Source: Anas platyrhynchos (taxonomy: Eukaryota; Chordata; Aves; Anseriformes; Anatidae). From it: 64,000 bases of DNA. This document shows, in pieces, positions 33,128 through 44,861 of this stretch. The notes under the pieces were generated by a model. That model saw only the letters and a list, made by a program, of their open reading frames with translations, did not search any database and was not told the DNA's origin. The stretch spans positions 3,943,501 through 4,007,500 of the forward strand of contig NC_092616.1 of NCBI RefSeq assembly GCF_047663525.1. Direction: 5' to 3'. The position numbers were made by a program, and so were the translations under genes. Within the stretch, counting starts at the first letter, position 1. Every line of letters begins with the position of its first letter.

Positions 33128-34078
33128 ATGAAGGGTCTTTAATATCTTCATCAATGATCTGGACGAGGGCATTGAGTGCACCCTCAGTAAGTTTGCACAT
33201 GACACCAAGATATGCGCATGTGTTGATCTGCTCGAGGGTAGGAAAGCTCTGCAGGAGGATCTGGATAGGCTGCACCGATGGGCTGAGGTCAACTGCATGA
33301 AGTTCAACAAGGCCAAGTGCCGGGTCCTGCACCTGGGGCGCAATAACCCCAAGCAGAGCTACAGGCTGGGAGACGAGTGGTTGGAGAGCTGCCAGGCAGA
33401 GAAGGACCTGGGAGTGATGGTGGTCAGTCAGCTGAATATGAGCCAGCAGTGTGCTCAGGTGGCCAAGAAGGCCAACGGCATCCTGGCTTGTATCAGAACC
33501 AGTGTGACCAGCAGGGCTAGGGAGGTGATCGTCCCCCTGTACTCGGCTCTGGTGAGGCCGCACCTCGAGTACTGTGTTCAGTTTTGGGCCCCTCACTACA
33601 AGAAGGACATTGAGGTGCTTGAGCGGGTCCAGAGAAGGGCAAAGAAGCTGGTGAGGGGCCTGGAGAACAAGTCCTATGAGGAGCGGCTGAGGGAGCTGGG
33701 CTTGTTCAGCCTGGAGAAGAGGAGGCTCAGGGGCGACCTTATCGCTCTCTACAGACACCTTAAAGGAGGCTGTAGTGAGGTGGGGGTTGGCCTGTTCTCC
33801 CACGTGCCTAGTGACAGGATGAGGGGGAATGGGCTAAAGTTGCGCCAGGGGAGTTTTAGGTTGGATGTTAGGAAGAAGTTCTTTACTGAAAGGGTTGTTA
33901 AGCACTGGAACAGGCTGCCCAGGGAGGTGGTGGAGTCACCATCCCTGGAAGTCTTTAAAAGACGTTTAGATGTAGAGCTTAGGGATATGGTTTAGTGGGG
34001 ACTGTTAGCGTTAGGTCAGAGGTTGGACTCGATGATCTTGAGGTCTCTTCCAACCTAGAAATTCTGTGATTCTGTGAC
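33128..34078 (+). mobile_element. CR1 LINE, young 3' part
   Basis: It begins inside the reverse transcriptase ([19 protein letters not shown], with CACATGAC where the FADD motif would be, giving FAHD) and runs to the tail ATTCTGTGATTCTGTG. The frame 33297-33995 encodes the C-terminal domain without a stop. It is nearly identical to the CR1 at 50.05-54.6 kb and so belongs to the same young subfamily. Strong 5' truncation. Confidence 0.93.
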
Positions 34079-35534
34079 CACTGCCACTGGGCTGGGATGA
34101 GGGCAAGGAGGTGGGCAGAGATCAGGGAAGTGGGAGAGCCATGCTCAAGGTCTGTGTTGTGGGAACAGCCAGCTCTGTCGGCCTCTGTCCTGGCCCATAG
34201 CCCTGCAGACCTGGAGCAGGGCTGTTTGCAGAGGCCCCCATGGTGGCTGGGTCAGGGCAGGGGCCATGGGCTGGAGAAGGCTGCAAAGGCAGCTGGGATG
34301 TGGCAGGAAGGGACCCTGAGGGTGCCTTCAGGATTGTAATGGGGGGACATTGACCAAGCCCTGACTGTGCACTGCCATTTGCGGTGCCTTGGCAGCACGG
34401 CTGTGGGACCATGTGTCGGGCAGTGGGGCTGGGACAATGCAGGGACAGGGCACTGAAAGGAGCCACAAAGGAGCTGGCAGGGGGTGACAGAAAGGACAGG
34501 CTCCAAGACAGAAATTTATGGTGGAGACGGAGATATGGTTTTAGCAAGGGCAGAACTCACCTGGAAGCGGTGTTACCAAGAAAAGTCAAGAGCAAGAGAA
34601 GAGCTTCTGCTGGAGCTAAGGCTCAGATTTCGCACCCAGCTCACCCAGGGCTCGTCCTGAGCAAGGCAGCCACAACCCTGCCTGCCCTCCTGCCTGCCCT
34701 GTGCCGGCAGGTGGCTGTAGCAGAGGGGACCCCCAGCCAGCCCCTCGATGGGGCTCTGCCAGCCCCTCGCCCTCCCCTCTGCAGTGACGTCATTGCTGCC
34801 CAGGGGGCTCTCTGATGTGTAGGACAATTTCAGGGAGGACATCTGCCCATGTGCCAAAAGGACCTACTACCACCAAGATGCATTTGGTGTTTCAAACTGT
34901 CACTGGCAGAGGTCTTGCAAAGTCTTTCTGCAGTTGTGCCCAGGGACCTTCACTCCATTGGTCCTGGGCTGGGGCTTTCACTTCAGCTGAACCTGTGTTG
35001 GTTGAGGCACAAGCAAGACGCCTCTTACAGCTGCACTCTGCATCCTCCTTCATGGGAAGGCACCACTCCATGTCCTTTACTCTGCTCACGGTGTTTGTCT
35101 TAGCTCACGGATGAACTGGATTACATCTGTTTGAGTCTCCTGATGCCCAAATGCACCACACAATAACTATTACTTTCCCTTACTGTGTGGATTGACCTGA
35201 TGGGTCTGTTTACACTAATCCTTTTTAATTTCCCTAGTTGGAATGTAACATATTCCCAGACTGGGACAAGCTGCTGGGCTCTGCCACAGCCACTTAAAGT
35301 CGCCTATTCTTGAGTCTTTCAGCCTGAGTTTATCACACATGGACAAACATGAATATCTTTGGGTTTCAGTGGCAATTTCAAGTGTAGTGAACTCCAGGAA
35401 TCCACTGGAAAGTCTTCCAGGAAGTGTGGTGCCAGCCCACAGGAATCCCTTGCAGAACCTACAGACTTGTCCAGGCCATAGTCTTGAGTTCCCAGACTGC
35501 AGTGGCTGCCTTCCAATGATTGTGACTTATGTTA
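34079..35534. other. Unassigned stretch with old paralogy to 54.9-55.3 kb
   Basis: The first part is GC-rich and shares text with 33060-33120. Positions about 35040-35400 match 54930-55290: TCCTTTACTCTGCT, GATGAACTGGATTA, TTTCCCTTACT, and CTTGAGTCTTTCAGCCTGAG. No gene recognised. Confidence 0.5.
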
Positions 35535-37394
35535 GACTCATAGAACCATAGAGCCATAGAATAATGTAGATTGGAAAAGATCTCTCAAATCATCAAGTTC
35601 AACCATTTACCTAACAGTGCCACATCTACCACTAAACCATGTCCCTAAGCACCACATCTACACGTCTTGTGAACACCGCCAGGGATGACCACTCCACCAC
35701 ATCCCTGGAAAGCCTGTTCCAGTGCATCACAACCCTTTCAGGGAAAACATTTTTCCCAATATTCAACCTAAATCTCCCCTGGTGCAACTTGAGGCCATTT
35801 CCTCTTGTACTTTTGCAGGCCCCTGTTCTGAGCCATGGGGGACTCCACTTGTGACCTGCTGCCAATTGGATTTAACTCTGGGAAACAGAGTCAAAACCTT
35901 TACTAAACCTTAGGTAGAAAACATCCACAGCCTCTCCCTCATCCACTAAGTACATCACCTTTCCATAGGAGAACAGGTTTGTTAAGCAGGACCTGCCTTT
36001 CATGCCATGCTGACTGGGCCTGATCACCTGGTTATCCTGTATGTGTCGTATGATGGCACTCAGGATAATCTGCACCATAACCTTCCCTGGCACCAAAGTC
36101 AGAGTGACAGGCCTGTAGTTCCCTGGGTCCTCCTTCTGGCCTTTGCTGTAGATGGGCATCACATTCACTAGCTGACAATTGACTGGGACCTCCCTCGACA
36201 GCTAGGCCTGCTGATAAATTACTGAAAATGTCTTGGTAAGTACTTCTGCTAGCTCCTCCAATACCCTTGAGTTGATTATGGATGGAGATTCTCCTTAGTC
36301 CTCCTTTTATTGCTAAGTCATTTAGAAAATCATTTTTCATTCTCCTTTATGGCCAGACTGAGTTCCAGTTGGGCTTTGGCCCATCTAATTTTCTCCCTGC
36401 ACAACCTCACAACATCTTTGTAGTTAATCCTCCTGAGTGTCCTGCTCCTCCTTCCAAAGGTCATAAACTCTCTTTTTCTTACTGAGATTCAGCCAAAGCT
36501 CTCTGTTCAGCCAGGACCATCTCCTCTGCTGGCTCATCTTTCAGCACATGGGGATGACCTTTTCCTGTGCCTTTAGGATTTCGTTCTTGAAGTGTGTCCA
36601 GCCTTCCTGGACTCCTTTGCCCTTCTGGACTGCCTTCCGAGGGAATCTGCCAATCAGTCTCCTTAACAAGCTGTCGTGGTTTAACCCGGCTGGCAGCTAA
36701 ACACCACGCAGCCGTTCGCTCACCCTCCCCCCTCCCTCTCTGGGACGGGGGAGAGAAATGGAAAGTGAAGCCCGTGAGTTGAGATAAAGACAGTTTAATA
36801 AGACAGGAAAATAATAATAACAAAATAATAATAACAATAATAACAATAATAATAATATGGTGATAATAGGGAAATAATAATAATATGTACAAACAAGTGA
36901 TGCACAATGCAATTGCTCACCACTCGCTGACCGATGCCCAGCCTAACCCCGAGCAGTCCGGCCCCCTTCCCCCGGCTAGCCACCCCTATATATTGTTTAG
37001 CATGACGTCAGATGGTATGGAATACCCCTTTGGCTAGTTTGGGTCACCTGTCCTGGGTCTGTCCCCTCCCAGCTCTTACTGCACCCCCAGCCTGCCCGTT
37101 GGCAGGACAGAGCAAAAGGCTGAGATGTCCTTGGCTTAGTATAAGCACTGCTCTGCAACAATTAAAGCATCGGGGTGTTATCAGCACTCTTCTCATCCTA
37201 AGCCAAAACACAGCATTCCACCAGCTACTAGGAAGAAAATTAATTCTGTGCTAACTGAAACCAGGACACAAGCCAAAGTCAACCCTTCAGAAATACAGGG
37301 AGGCAATACTGCTAACCCTGCTCCTTACCTATCAAAACCTCTACTAATTTGTGATCGCTATGTCCAAGATTTGCCAATTTGCCAATTTGGTAGA
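35535..37394 (-). mobile_element. CR1 LINE, interrupted by a solo LTR
   Basis: The tail is at 35535-35560. There is an internal deletion near 35818, then reverse transcriptase text on the minus strand ([24 protein letters not shown]), then the linker region up to 36671. The CR1 resumes at 37274 after a solo LTR and ends about 37372, followed by a short filler with GCCAATTT twice, directly against OR coding sequence at 37395. It is an older copy with several frame breaks. Confidence 0.8.
36672..37268 (-). mobile_element. Solo ERVL-type LTR1 with perfect target-site duplication
   Basis: The plus strand begins TGTCGTGGTTTAACCC and ends GAAACCAGGACA, and both sides carry the 5-bp direct repeat CAAGC (36667-36671 and 37269-37273). 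A TATATATTG motif lies near 36987 and an AAT-rich tract at 36808-36890. It is a solo fossil, young by its perfect target repeat, inserted in the CR1 above. It has no internal genes. Confidence 0.92.
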
Positions 37395-38267
37395 TTGGGC
37401 ATCTACCTGGCTGCCCTCCTGGGCAATGGCCTCATCCTCACTGCCGTAGCCTGCAACCACCGCCTCCACACCCCCATGTACTTCTTCCTCCTCAACCTTG
37501 CCCTCCTCGACCTGGGCTGCATCTCCACCACTGTCCCCAAAGCCATGGCCAATTCCCTCTGGGACACCAGGACCATCTCCTGTGCAGGATGTGCTGGACA
37601 GTTCTTTTTGTTCATCTTCTTGATATCAGCAGAGCATTCTCTTCTCACTGTCATGTCCTACGACCGCTACATTGCCATCTGCAAACCCCTGCAATACGGG
37701 ACCCCCCTGAGCAGCAGAGCTTGTGCCCAGATGGCAGCAGCTGCCTGGGGCAGTGGCTTTCTCAATGCTGTACTGTACACGGCCAGTACATTTTCACTTC
37801 CCCTCTGCCAAGGCAATGCCGTGGACCAGTTCTTCTGTGAAATCCCCCAGATCCTCAAGCTCTCCTGCTCAGATTCCTACCTCAGGGAAATTTGGGTACT
37901 TATGGTTGGTATTTGTTTTGCATCTGGCTGTTTTGTTTTCATTCTTTTTTCCTATGTGCAGATTTTCAGTGTTGTGTTGAGAATGCCCTCAGAGCAGGGA
38001 CGGCACAAAGCCTTCTCCACGTGCCTCCCTCACCTGTTTGTGGTCTCCCTCTTTGTCAGCACTGGCTTTTTTGCCTACCTGAAGTCCCTTTCCCTATCCT
38101 CCCCAACCTTAAATCTCGTGGTAGCAGTTCTGTACTCAGTAGTGCCCCCAGCACTCAATCCCCTCATCTACAGCATGAGAAACAAGGAGCTCAAGGGTGC
38201 TATTAGGAAAAGAATTTCATGGATATTTCTGAATGGTGATAAACTTCCCCTCTTTCTCAACAAATGA
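37395..38267 (+). pseudogene. Family-14 olfactory receptor, 5' end lost at a CR1
   Basis: OR homology begins at LGIYLAALLGNG (codon 30 of the family) and runs without damage to the stop at 38265-38267. It includes PMYFF, MSYDRYIAICKPLQY, KAFSTCLPHL and NPLIYSMRN. The first 29 residues, the glycosylation site and the start codon are gone. The frame is open 49 codons further upstream, but through LINE and LTR sequence. There is no upstream module. A 5' truncated receptor of this kind should not reach the membrane correctly, so I call it a pseudogene. It is the direct duplicate of the OR at 28788. Confidence 0.92.
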
Positions 38268-38508
38268 CTTTCTGGGTCATTTGAAGGCCTGCTCCTTGTG
38301 TCATTAAGAGTATTGTTATTTTTATCTTTATCCTCAGTTTCCTTTCCATTTATTACTTTCTTATGAAAAAAAAAAAAACAAAAAAAAACAAAAAAAAACA
38401 AGAAAACTTATTTATCCAGCATCTCCTGAAGTATTAATCTGCTCTGTTTACTCTGCACAGTTTTTCCCTCCCTGCATGTCAACTTCGACTCTCCTTTAGC
38501 ATCTGCTT

Positions 38509-38514
38509 AGTAAA
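38509..38514 (+). terminator. Altered polyadenylation signal behind the OR at 37395
   Basis: AGTAAA stands where the three sister copies have AATAAA (context GCTTAGTAAAACAGC). AGTAAA is a weaker variant signal. Confidence 0.5.
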
Positions 38515-38589
38515 ACAGCATCTCTCCAATGCACTGCCTGAAATCCTGCCTCTTCTTTCAAAGCTGGTGTCAGCAATAGGTCTGAGCAT

Positions 38590-38861
38590 TGCGGTGGTTT
38601 CACACTGATGGGCAGATGAACTCCACCACACCACCCTTTCACCGCTGCTCCTGAAAGGTACAGATGAAGAAAATAGAGTTGGAAAGGGCTGCTGGGTTGA
38701 GTTAAGGGAAGGGGAGATGACTCATCAGTTGCAGTCATGGTATAAGCAGACTGTGTAGGGAGATTAAGATAATATATTTACTAACCTTACTAACAGACTG
38801 GAGCAGTGAGAAACAAAAAGTGAACTAAAAAGATATCCACCCTCCTCTACCTCCTGTCAGC
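38590..38861 (-). mobile_element. LTR2 fragment behind the OR at 37395
   Basis: It starts TGCGGTGGTTTCACAC 323 bp after the OR stop and follows the copy at 30053-30317 closely, including the same truncation point. Old fossil. Confidence 0.75.
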
Positions 38862-39211
38862 TGTCCAAAGCTGCAAGTCCTGGGCTGGGCTGGGGGCTGT
38901 GTCTCTGGACAGAGTTGGTGGCTGCTGTGAGAGCCCTTCCTGAGGGTCCCGCTGGGCTCAGGGGACAATGGGGGAGCCAGGACTCCTAGGTTCTGATGCT
39001 AGGGCTGCCCTGAGCCCTAAGGCTTCTTCAGTCACTGTTCTGCATGTCCTCATAAAGGGGGACAATCCAGGGCCAGATTTCCCTGGGAGATATCAGATCA
39101 TGTCCTGGGTGCTGAGATGCCATCCTTGGATGGCCACAGCTCTGGTGCTGAACCCTTCCCATATCCCTGCTCTGGTGGTTCTACTCTGGTGCTGAACCCC
39201 TCCCATGTTCC
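38862..39211. repeat. Unknown block, third of three copies
   Basis: Copy of 5384-5850 and 30318-30641, again between LTR2 pieces. Confidence 0.65.
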
Positions 39212-39983
39212 TGCAGTGGTGGTTTTACTCTGCTAAGCAGATGAACCCCTTTACAACTTGTCTCTTAATTCCTCCTTCTCAAAGGAAAAGGGAGAGAAAA
39301 TGTGACAAAAAGAGCTCAGGGTTTGTTCTCCTAGTAAGATCAGGAGATCAGCCACCAAGTGTAACAAAATCATAGAGTCATAGCATCACTAAGGTTGGAA
39401 AAGACCTCCAAGATCATCTTGTCCAACTGTAACCCCCTGTATTGTCACAGTCACCAATTATTTTCATGGGCAAAAATAAATGAGCACAGGGTGATTAATA
39501 TAGTTTGTTGCTATCACCAGAAGACTAGAATAGTGAGGAGCTACAAGCAAAGTAAAACCACCTTCCCCCAACATCTACCATCTCCTACTTCTACCCCACA
39601 AGTAGTTCAGGGGAATTGGGGCTGTGGTTAGTCCATGATGCTTCATCTCCACCGCTCCTTCAGGGTCACTCTCTGCCCCTGCTCCAGCGTGGGTTCCATC
39701 CCACGGAATGCCATCCTTCTTGAACTGATCATGAGTGGGCTTCCCACAGCCAGAAGCTCTTCAAGAGCTGCTCCAGTATTGGTCCATAAAACAGGGTCCA
39801 TCCATCAGGAGCAAACTGCTCCAACATGGGTCCCCCACGGATGGCAGCTTCCCCCTGGTCCCATGCACCTCCATGGGCTCTTCTCCATGGGCTGCAGCTC
39901 TGGCCCAGGGCCTGCTCCTGCGGGGGCTCCTCCACAGGCTGCCACATGGAGATCTGCTCTGCCACGGGACCCATGGGCTGCAG
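39212..39983 (-). mobile_element. LTR2 copy with a nested CR1 tail
   Basis: Starts TGCAGTGGTGGTTTTACTC; direct counterpart of 30642-31408, with the same nested CR1 tail at 39367-39440. Confidence 0.7.
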
Positions 39984-40281
39984 GTGTTATCTGTATGTTT
40001 GTGTGCCGAGACAATAGCACATGGAGACAGAAAGTACACAAAAGTCTTTTAAGGAAATAATTAATTATATAACTCTGCAGAGTCAGGTGCTTGGCAACCT
40101 TTCACAAAGCCAGCACACCTCTGGCTTGAATCACCGTTGTTTTACACACAGTAAATTTGTGAAACTATCTACCTGGCTTCTCTTAATTGGCCGTTTCAAC
40201 TTGCTATACTTATCTCTACTGAGTTTTCACATTACAGAGGACAAGCAGAGGGGATTGGGGGAGGAAGGGGGGGCAGAGGGG
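39984..40281 (-). mobile_element. LTR-like element of the third family, partial
   Basis: Counterpart of 31409-31917: TGTTATCTGTATG, GTCTTTTAAGGAAATAATT, ACTCTGCAGAGTCAGG. Shorter at its far end. Confidence 0.45.
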
Positions 40282-41490
40282 AGAAGTGTGCCCCCTCATT
40301 CAGCCGGAATTTCCTGTGCTTCAGTTTCTGCCCATTACCTCTCATGCTGTCGCTGGACAGAACTGAGTCTGGTTCCATCCTTTTGAAACTCTCCTCTCAG
40401 ATATTTCACAGAATCACAGACTTGTAGGGGTTGGAAGGGACCTTGAGAGATTGTTGGGTCCAACCCCCCTCCCAAAGCTGGTTCCTTCAAGCAGGCTGCC
40501 CAGATAGGTCTCCAGACAGGCCTTGAATATCTCCATAGAAGGAGACTCCACAACCTCCCTGGGCAGCCTGTTCCAGTGATCCATCACTCTCACCGTGAAG
40601 TTCTTTCGCATGTTGGTGTGGAACTTCCTGTGTTCCATTTTTTGACCATTGCCCCTTGTCCTATCCCCACAGAGCTCAGCCAGTCAGCCAGTTCTCAACC
40701 CACCTTCCTGTCCACTCCTCTATCCTACACTTTCTCAGCTTTGCTAGCAGGATGTCATGGAAGACGGTATCGAAAGCCTTGCTAAAGTCAAGGTAGATGA
40801 CATCCACTGCTCTCCCCCCCTCTACCTAGCTGGTGATGCCATCATAGAAGGCAACAAGGTTGGTTGAGCACGACTTCCCCTTGGTGAATTCATGCTGACT
40901 ACCCCTCATAATCTTCTTCTCTTCCAATTGCTTGGAGATGGCATCCAGAACAAGGTGCTCCAATACCTTTCCAGGGACAGAGGTGAGACTGACTGGCCTG
41001 TAGTTTCCTGAATCCTCCTTCCTGCCCTTCTTGAAGACCGGAGTGACATTGGCTATCCTCCAGTCTTCAGGCACCTCTCCTGTTCTCCAGGACCTTTCAA
41101 AGATGATAGAGACCGGTTCGGCGATCACCTCTGCCAACTCCCTTAGCACACATGGATGCATCCCACTGGGATCCATAGATTTGTGTGTGTTGAGCCCACT
41201 CTGATGCTCCTGAACCACTCTCTCATCAAACAGGGGGCAGCCCTCCATTTCCCAAACCCTTTCTCCTTCCTTCAGGGTTGAGGAGTCCCATGGGGGAGTC
41301 CTTGAAGCAAAGACTGAAGCAAAGAAAGCATTCAGTATCTCCACCTTCTCGGTATCTCCCATTACCAGGACACCCGCCTCATTCAGCAAGGAATACACAT
41401 TAACCCTTGTCTTCCTTTTACAGTTTACGTACTTTAAAAAACCCTTCTTATTATCCTTTATCTCTTCTGCAAGCAATTTGCATTCTTTCT
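40282..41490 (-). mobile_element. Two nested CR1 LINEs
   Basis: Positions 40282-40403 are the cut end of an older CR1 (counterpart of 32107-32228). A second CR1 with tail TTCACAGAATCACAGAC begins at 40404 and runs to about 41490. Its minus-strand frame 41539-40826 is open for 237 codons and shows the linker and start of the reverse transcriptase: [49 protein letters not shown]. An internal deletion joins the C-terminal part to the palm region near 40670. It is 5'-truncated at the start of a duplicated block. Confidence 0.85.
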
Positions 41491-42860
41491 GTCTGGGTCC
41501 CCCTGGGTATGTAGGCAGTGCAGATGCTACAGTCAGCATGCCAACCAGGTGCCTTCTGCTGGCCTAGGAAGGCCACTGCCAGATGTCAGCCAAAAAGTAC
41601 AGACCCCAGATCTAAGTCAAAGGTGACCTGTCAGCTAGTTCAGGCAGAAGTGACCTCACAGCCCCTTTCTTTGACACGTTTCTGCTGCTGCCCTATCAAC
41701 TGCAGGGACAGAAGTGACCTCACAGTCACATTGCTCCTGCTAGGGCAGGAGATCCTGAGGCAGAGCTGAGCTCATCAGTGCATTCCCACCCATCTCCTCC
41801 TTGTGAGTTGATCAGATCCATGGCCCCTCACATTCATCTTTGAATGCCATGTGACTGCACAGCAGCCTCACGGTTCCTGCCCTGCCCCAAGGGCCTAAAG
41901 TTAAGGCTTAGGAGAAGGATTGAAGGTGAGGAAGTTAATGCACAGAAATGGGGGCTTTGGGTGTTAGTTGTTCATTTATGGCATTAAGGACTAGAGCTCA
42001 CCTTTCTGGATTAGAGATTAAGCAAAGGTTTAGTGTTCTGCTGGTGGTGTCAGGTCTGTGGTTAGGGTATGGTCAAGCTCTGCAGTATAGGGTTTTGTTT
42101 AGGTCTGCAAGAAGACGAGGGTTAAATAGAGCACTTTAATGCTAGTGTTAAGGGCAGGCATCAAGGCGAGCAAGAATGTAAGCATAATGGAAAGTGGCTA
42201 TGGACTAAGTTTGGCTTCAAGGGATATTGTGATCAAACATTAGAGTAGGGTATTCCTCTCAGGGTGTAGAGCAGCATTTATGTTTAAGGATTAATGTTAC
42301 AGATTAAAATAGGCTAAGGGCCTCACATGACTGCTTTAAGTCAGCATTAAGTCAGGATCAACATTACCTCAACCTCTTTAAAATCATAATTCTTACCTCT
42401 TCCAAGTTGTTATCTTCTGCTATCCAAGCTCCTCCTCCCTCCCCCAAATCTCTCATCTCTCCTGACCAGGTTTTCCTGACTTCCTGATATCAGCCATCTT
42501 CTTAGGGGCAGTTTTCTGATGGCTTTCATGAATTTAGAGTATCTGTCTCACCTCTGCTGGCTAGTCCATGTCTGAGAAAGAAACAGCTCCTAAGCCAGCC
42601 TGGAGAAAGACACCAAGGTCTGTAGGAGCACCCTGCACAATGTGCCCAGCAGCTCTGCAACACCTCAAAAGTTCACTTTCTGCCTATAACTTTTGGATCT
42701 AGAATGGCTGCTATGGACCCAGGGTAACTTCTTCCAAGCTCCCATGCAGGCTTTATGTTCCCCCGGGCATCAGGGAGGCAGTGGCCCCCTCTGTGTAGAA
42801 AACTGAAAGCAGCCCTGAAGGATTAATTGGGCAAAGATGAAACCTCTGACATGACAACAC
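41491..42860. repeat. Direct segmental duplication, left copy
   Basis: This matches 57775-59235 in the same orientation from CTGTCTGGGTCC through CAGTCAGCATGCCAACCAGG, GATCTAAGTCAA, GTCAGGTCTGTGGTTAGGGTAT and AAATAGGCTAAGGGC to AAACCTCTGACA. Similarity by eye is 80-90% with indels. The middle is rich in spaced TTAGG and TTAAGG units. No gene recognised. Confidence 0.85.
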
Positions 42861-43202
42861 ATGACAAAAGAGTGTAAAAGAGTGTAATTATTAATAGTTT
42901 CTAAGAGATGAAGATATGGAGGTGGCAATAAATTTATCCTAAGTCGGTGTTATCCAATAAAGCAAAAGTATTACCTTAAACCAGCCCCCAGAACCGATAA
43001 ACAGCCTGACATGGAAGACAGTTAGTAATGTGCTATACAACACAATTCTGAAAACAAGCACAACAGACCTGAGATCAAAAAATCAACATTGTAATCAGCA
43101 ACTTTTAAAGTGATCTAATGTTTATAACAATTTACTTTTAAAACACTGTGGTCGGATCTGTTGTCTCAACCTTTGTGCTCCACAAAAGGCACCAAAAAGA
43201 TT
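42861..43202. other. Unassigned AT-rich stretch
   Basis: Nothing recognisable was seen between the end of the duplicated block and an old LTR. Confidence 0.5.
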
Positions 43203-43606
43203 TGCTGTGGTTTGACCTTGCAGGAAGCTCAACACTCCAGTGATATTCATCCAGTGGGATGGAGGAGAGAACTGAGAGGAAACAAAAATGCAAAAGATCG
43301 TGGGTTGAGATAAGGCAGTTTATTAGGACACAAAAGGAATTATAATAATTATTATTAGTAGTATCGTTGTTGTTGTTGTTAAATGTTAATGTTATAGACA
43401 CTAACAGACTAAGGGCATGATATTTTTGTGTGCATATCAAGAGATAGGAAAATCGATGGTGATTAATTGGGAAGTGTCTGACCTGAGCATAACAGACATG
43501 GTATGGAATGAGGGGTAGCTATTGTCCTAGTTTTGACTAAGATAGTTTTTTGTTTGTTTGTTTTTGTTTGTTTTTCCTAGTAGCTGGTATGGTGCTGTGT
43601 TTCATA
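43203..43606. mobile_element. Old ERVL-type LTR pieces in opposite orientation
   Basis: 43203-43520 resembles a decayed minus-strand LTR1 (TGTGGTTTGACC, GGGTTGAGATAAGGCAGTTT, an ATT/GTT-rich tract, GACATGGTATGGAATG). 43523-43606 is the start of a plus-strand copy (TGTCCTAGTTTTGAC, CCTAGTAGCTGGTATGGTGC). Both are fossils; the first is old. Confidence 0.55.
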
Positions 43607-44170
43607 TTTACAGAATCACACAATAGTTTGGGTATGAAAGCACCTTAAAGATGACATAATTCCAACTCTCCTGACATGGTCAGAGACACCTTCCACTAGA
43701 CCAGGTTGCTAAAAGCTCCATCTAACCTGGCCTTGAGCACCTCCAGGGATAGAGCATCCCTACAGCTTCTCTGGGCAGCCTGTTCCTCACCACCCTCTGA
43801 ATAAAGAACTTCTAATTTGCATTTACCCTCTTTCAGTTTAAAACCATTACCCCTAGTCCCATCACTACTCTCTGATGAAGAGTCCCTCCCCAGCTTTCCT
43901 GGGAAGTACCCAGGAAAGGAGACTAGAAGGCCACTGTAAGGTCTCCCCAGAGCCTTCTCTTCTCCAGGCTGAACAACCCCCAACCTGTCTTCAGATGAGA
44001 GGTGTTCCAGCCCACTGCTCATCCTCATGGCCCTCCTCTGGACTCATTCTAATAGATCTGTGCCCTTCTTGTGCTGGGGGCCCCAGAGCTGAACGCAGTA
44101 CTCAAGGTGTGGCCTCACCAGGGCCAAGTACAGAGCAACAATCATTTCCCTACTTCTGCTGACCACAGTA
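43607..44170 (-). mobile_element. CR1 LINE, old 3' part
   Basis: The tail TTACAGAATCACACAATAG is at 43607, then CR1 C-terminal text in reverse (CTCTGGGCAGCCTGTTCC, TTCTCTTCTCCAGGCTGAAC, CTCCTCTGGACTCATTC, CAGTACTCAAGGTGTGGCC). It is more diverged than the other copies. Confidence 0.85.
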
Positions 44171-44861
44171 AGAAAACTCTTGACATTTACAAAAAGAAGA
44201 ACTTAGTCCTGCAACAGAAGAATAACCCGGTACATCAGGGCAGACTGGGACCCTGCTGAGTGAGCAGTGCCCAGGAGGAGGAGGGCATGGCCACCACGAT
44301 GGATGCCACAGGGCAATGGTGCCTGATCACCGGGAACCAGGCTGGCTTCATAAAGAGCTGTCTTATGAGATGTTTGTGTCCATGGCTAAGGCTGTTTTCT
44401 TTGCCACTGAGGCCTATGAGGAGACAGCTAATCACTAAAGCACCAGAGCCTGATTGAATCCTCGCCCACCTATGAACGAGGCAGGGGTCATATAATTATC
44501 CTGCACTTGTCCATGCACATCCCCATCTCCCACTGCCCCAGGAAGAGCCCTGAGCAATATGTGAAGGGAAAGGATCTCCCTTCCAGGGGCCGGGGGTCAA
44601 GGCTCAGCCCTTGTGCTTGGTGAAATACATCCAGGTTTCCTACAGATCAGTTTCACCTTCATATTGCCTTTGTCTACTTGTCCTCACTGCCTCCAATGTT
44701 CTCTTCTAATGAGCTCCAAGGGAGGCTGTGTCAGTGCTGGCCCTCAGGGGGACACTCCAAGAAACCTTCACCTGACTTGGACTTGGAGGGATTTCTTCAA
44801 TTTTCTCTCAGTGCCTTCATTTTGAGGTCTCATCAGAAAAGCCACCAGAGGGGTGATTACA
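44171..44861. other. Unassigned stretch
   Basis: No gene or named repeat was seen. Confidence 0.5.
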
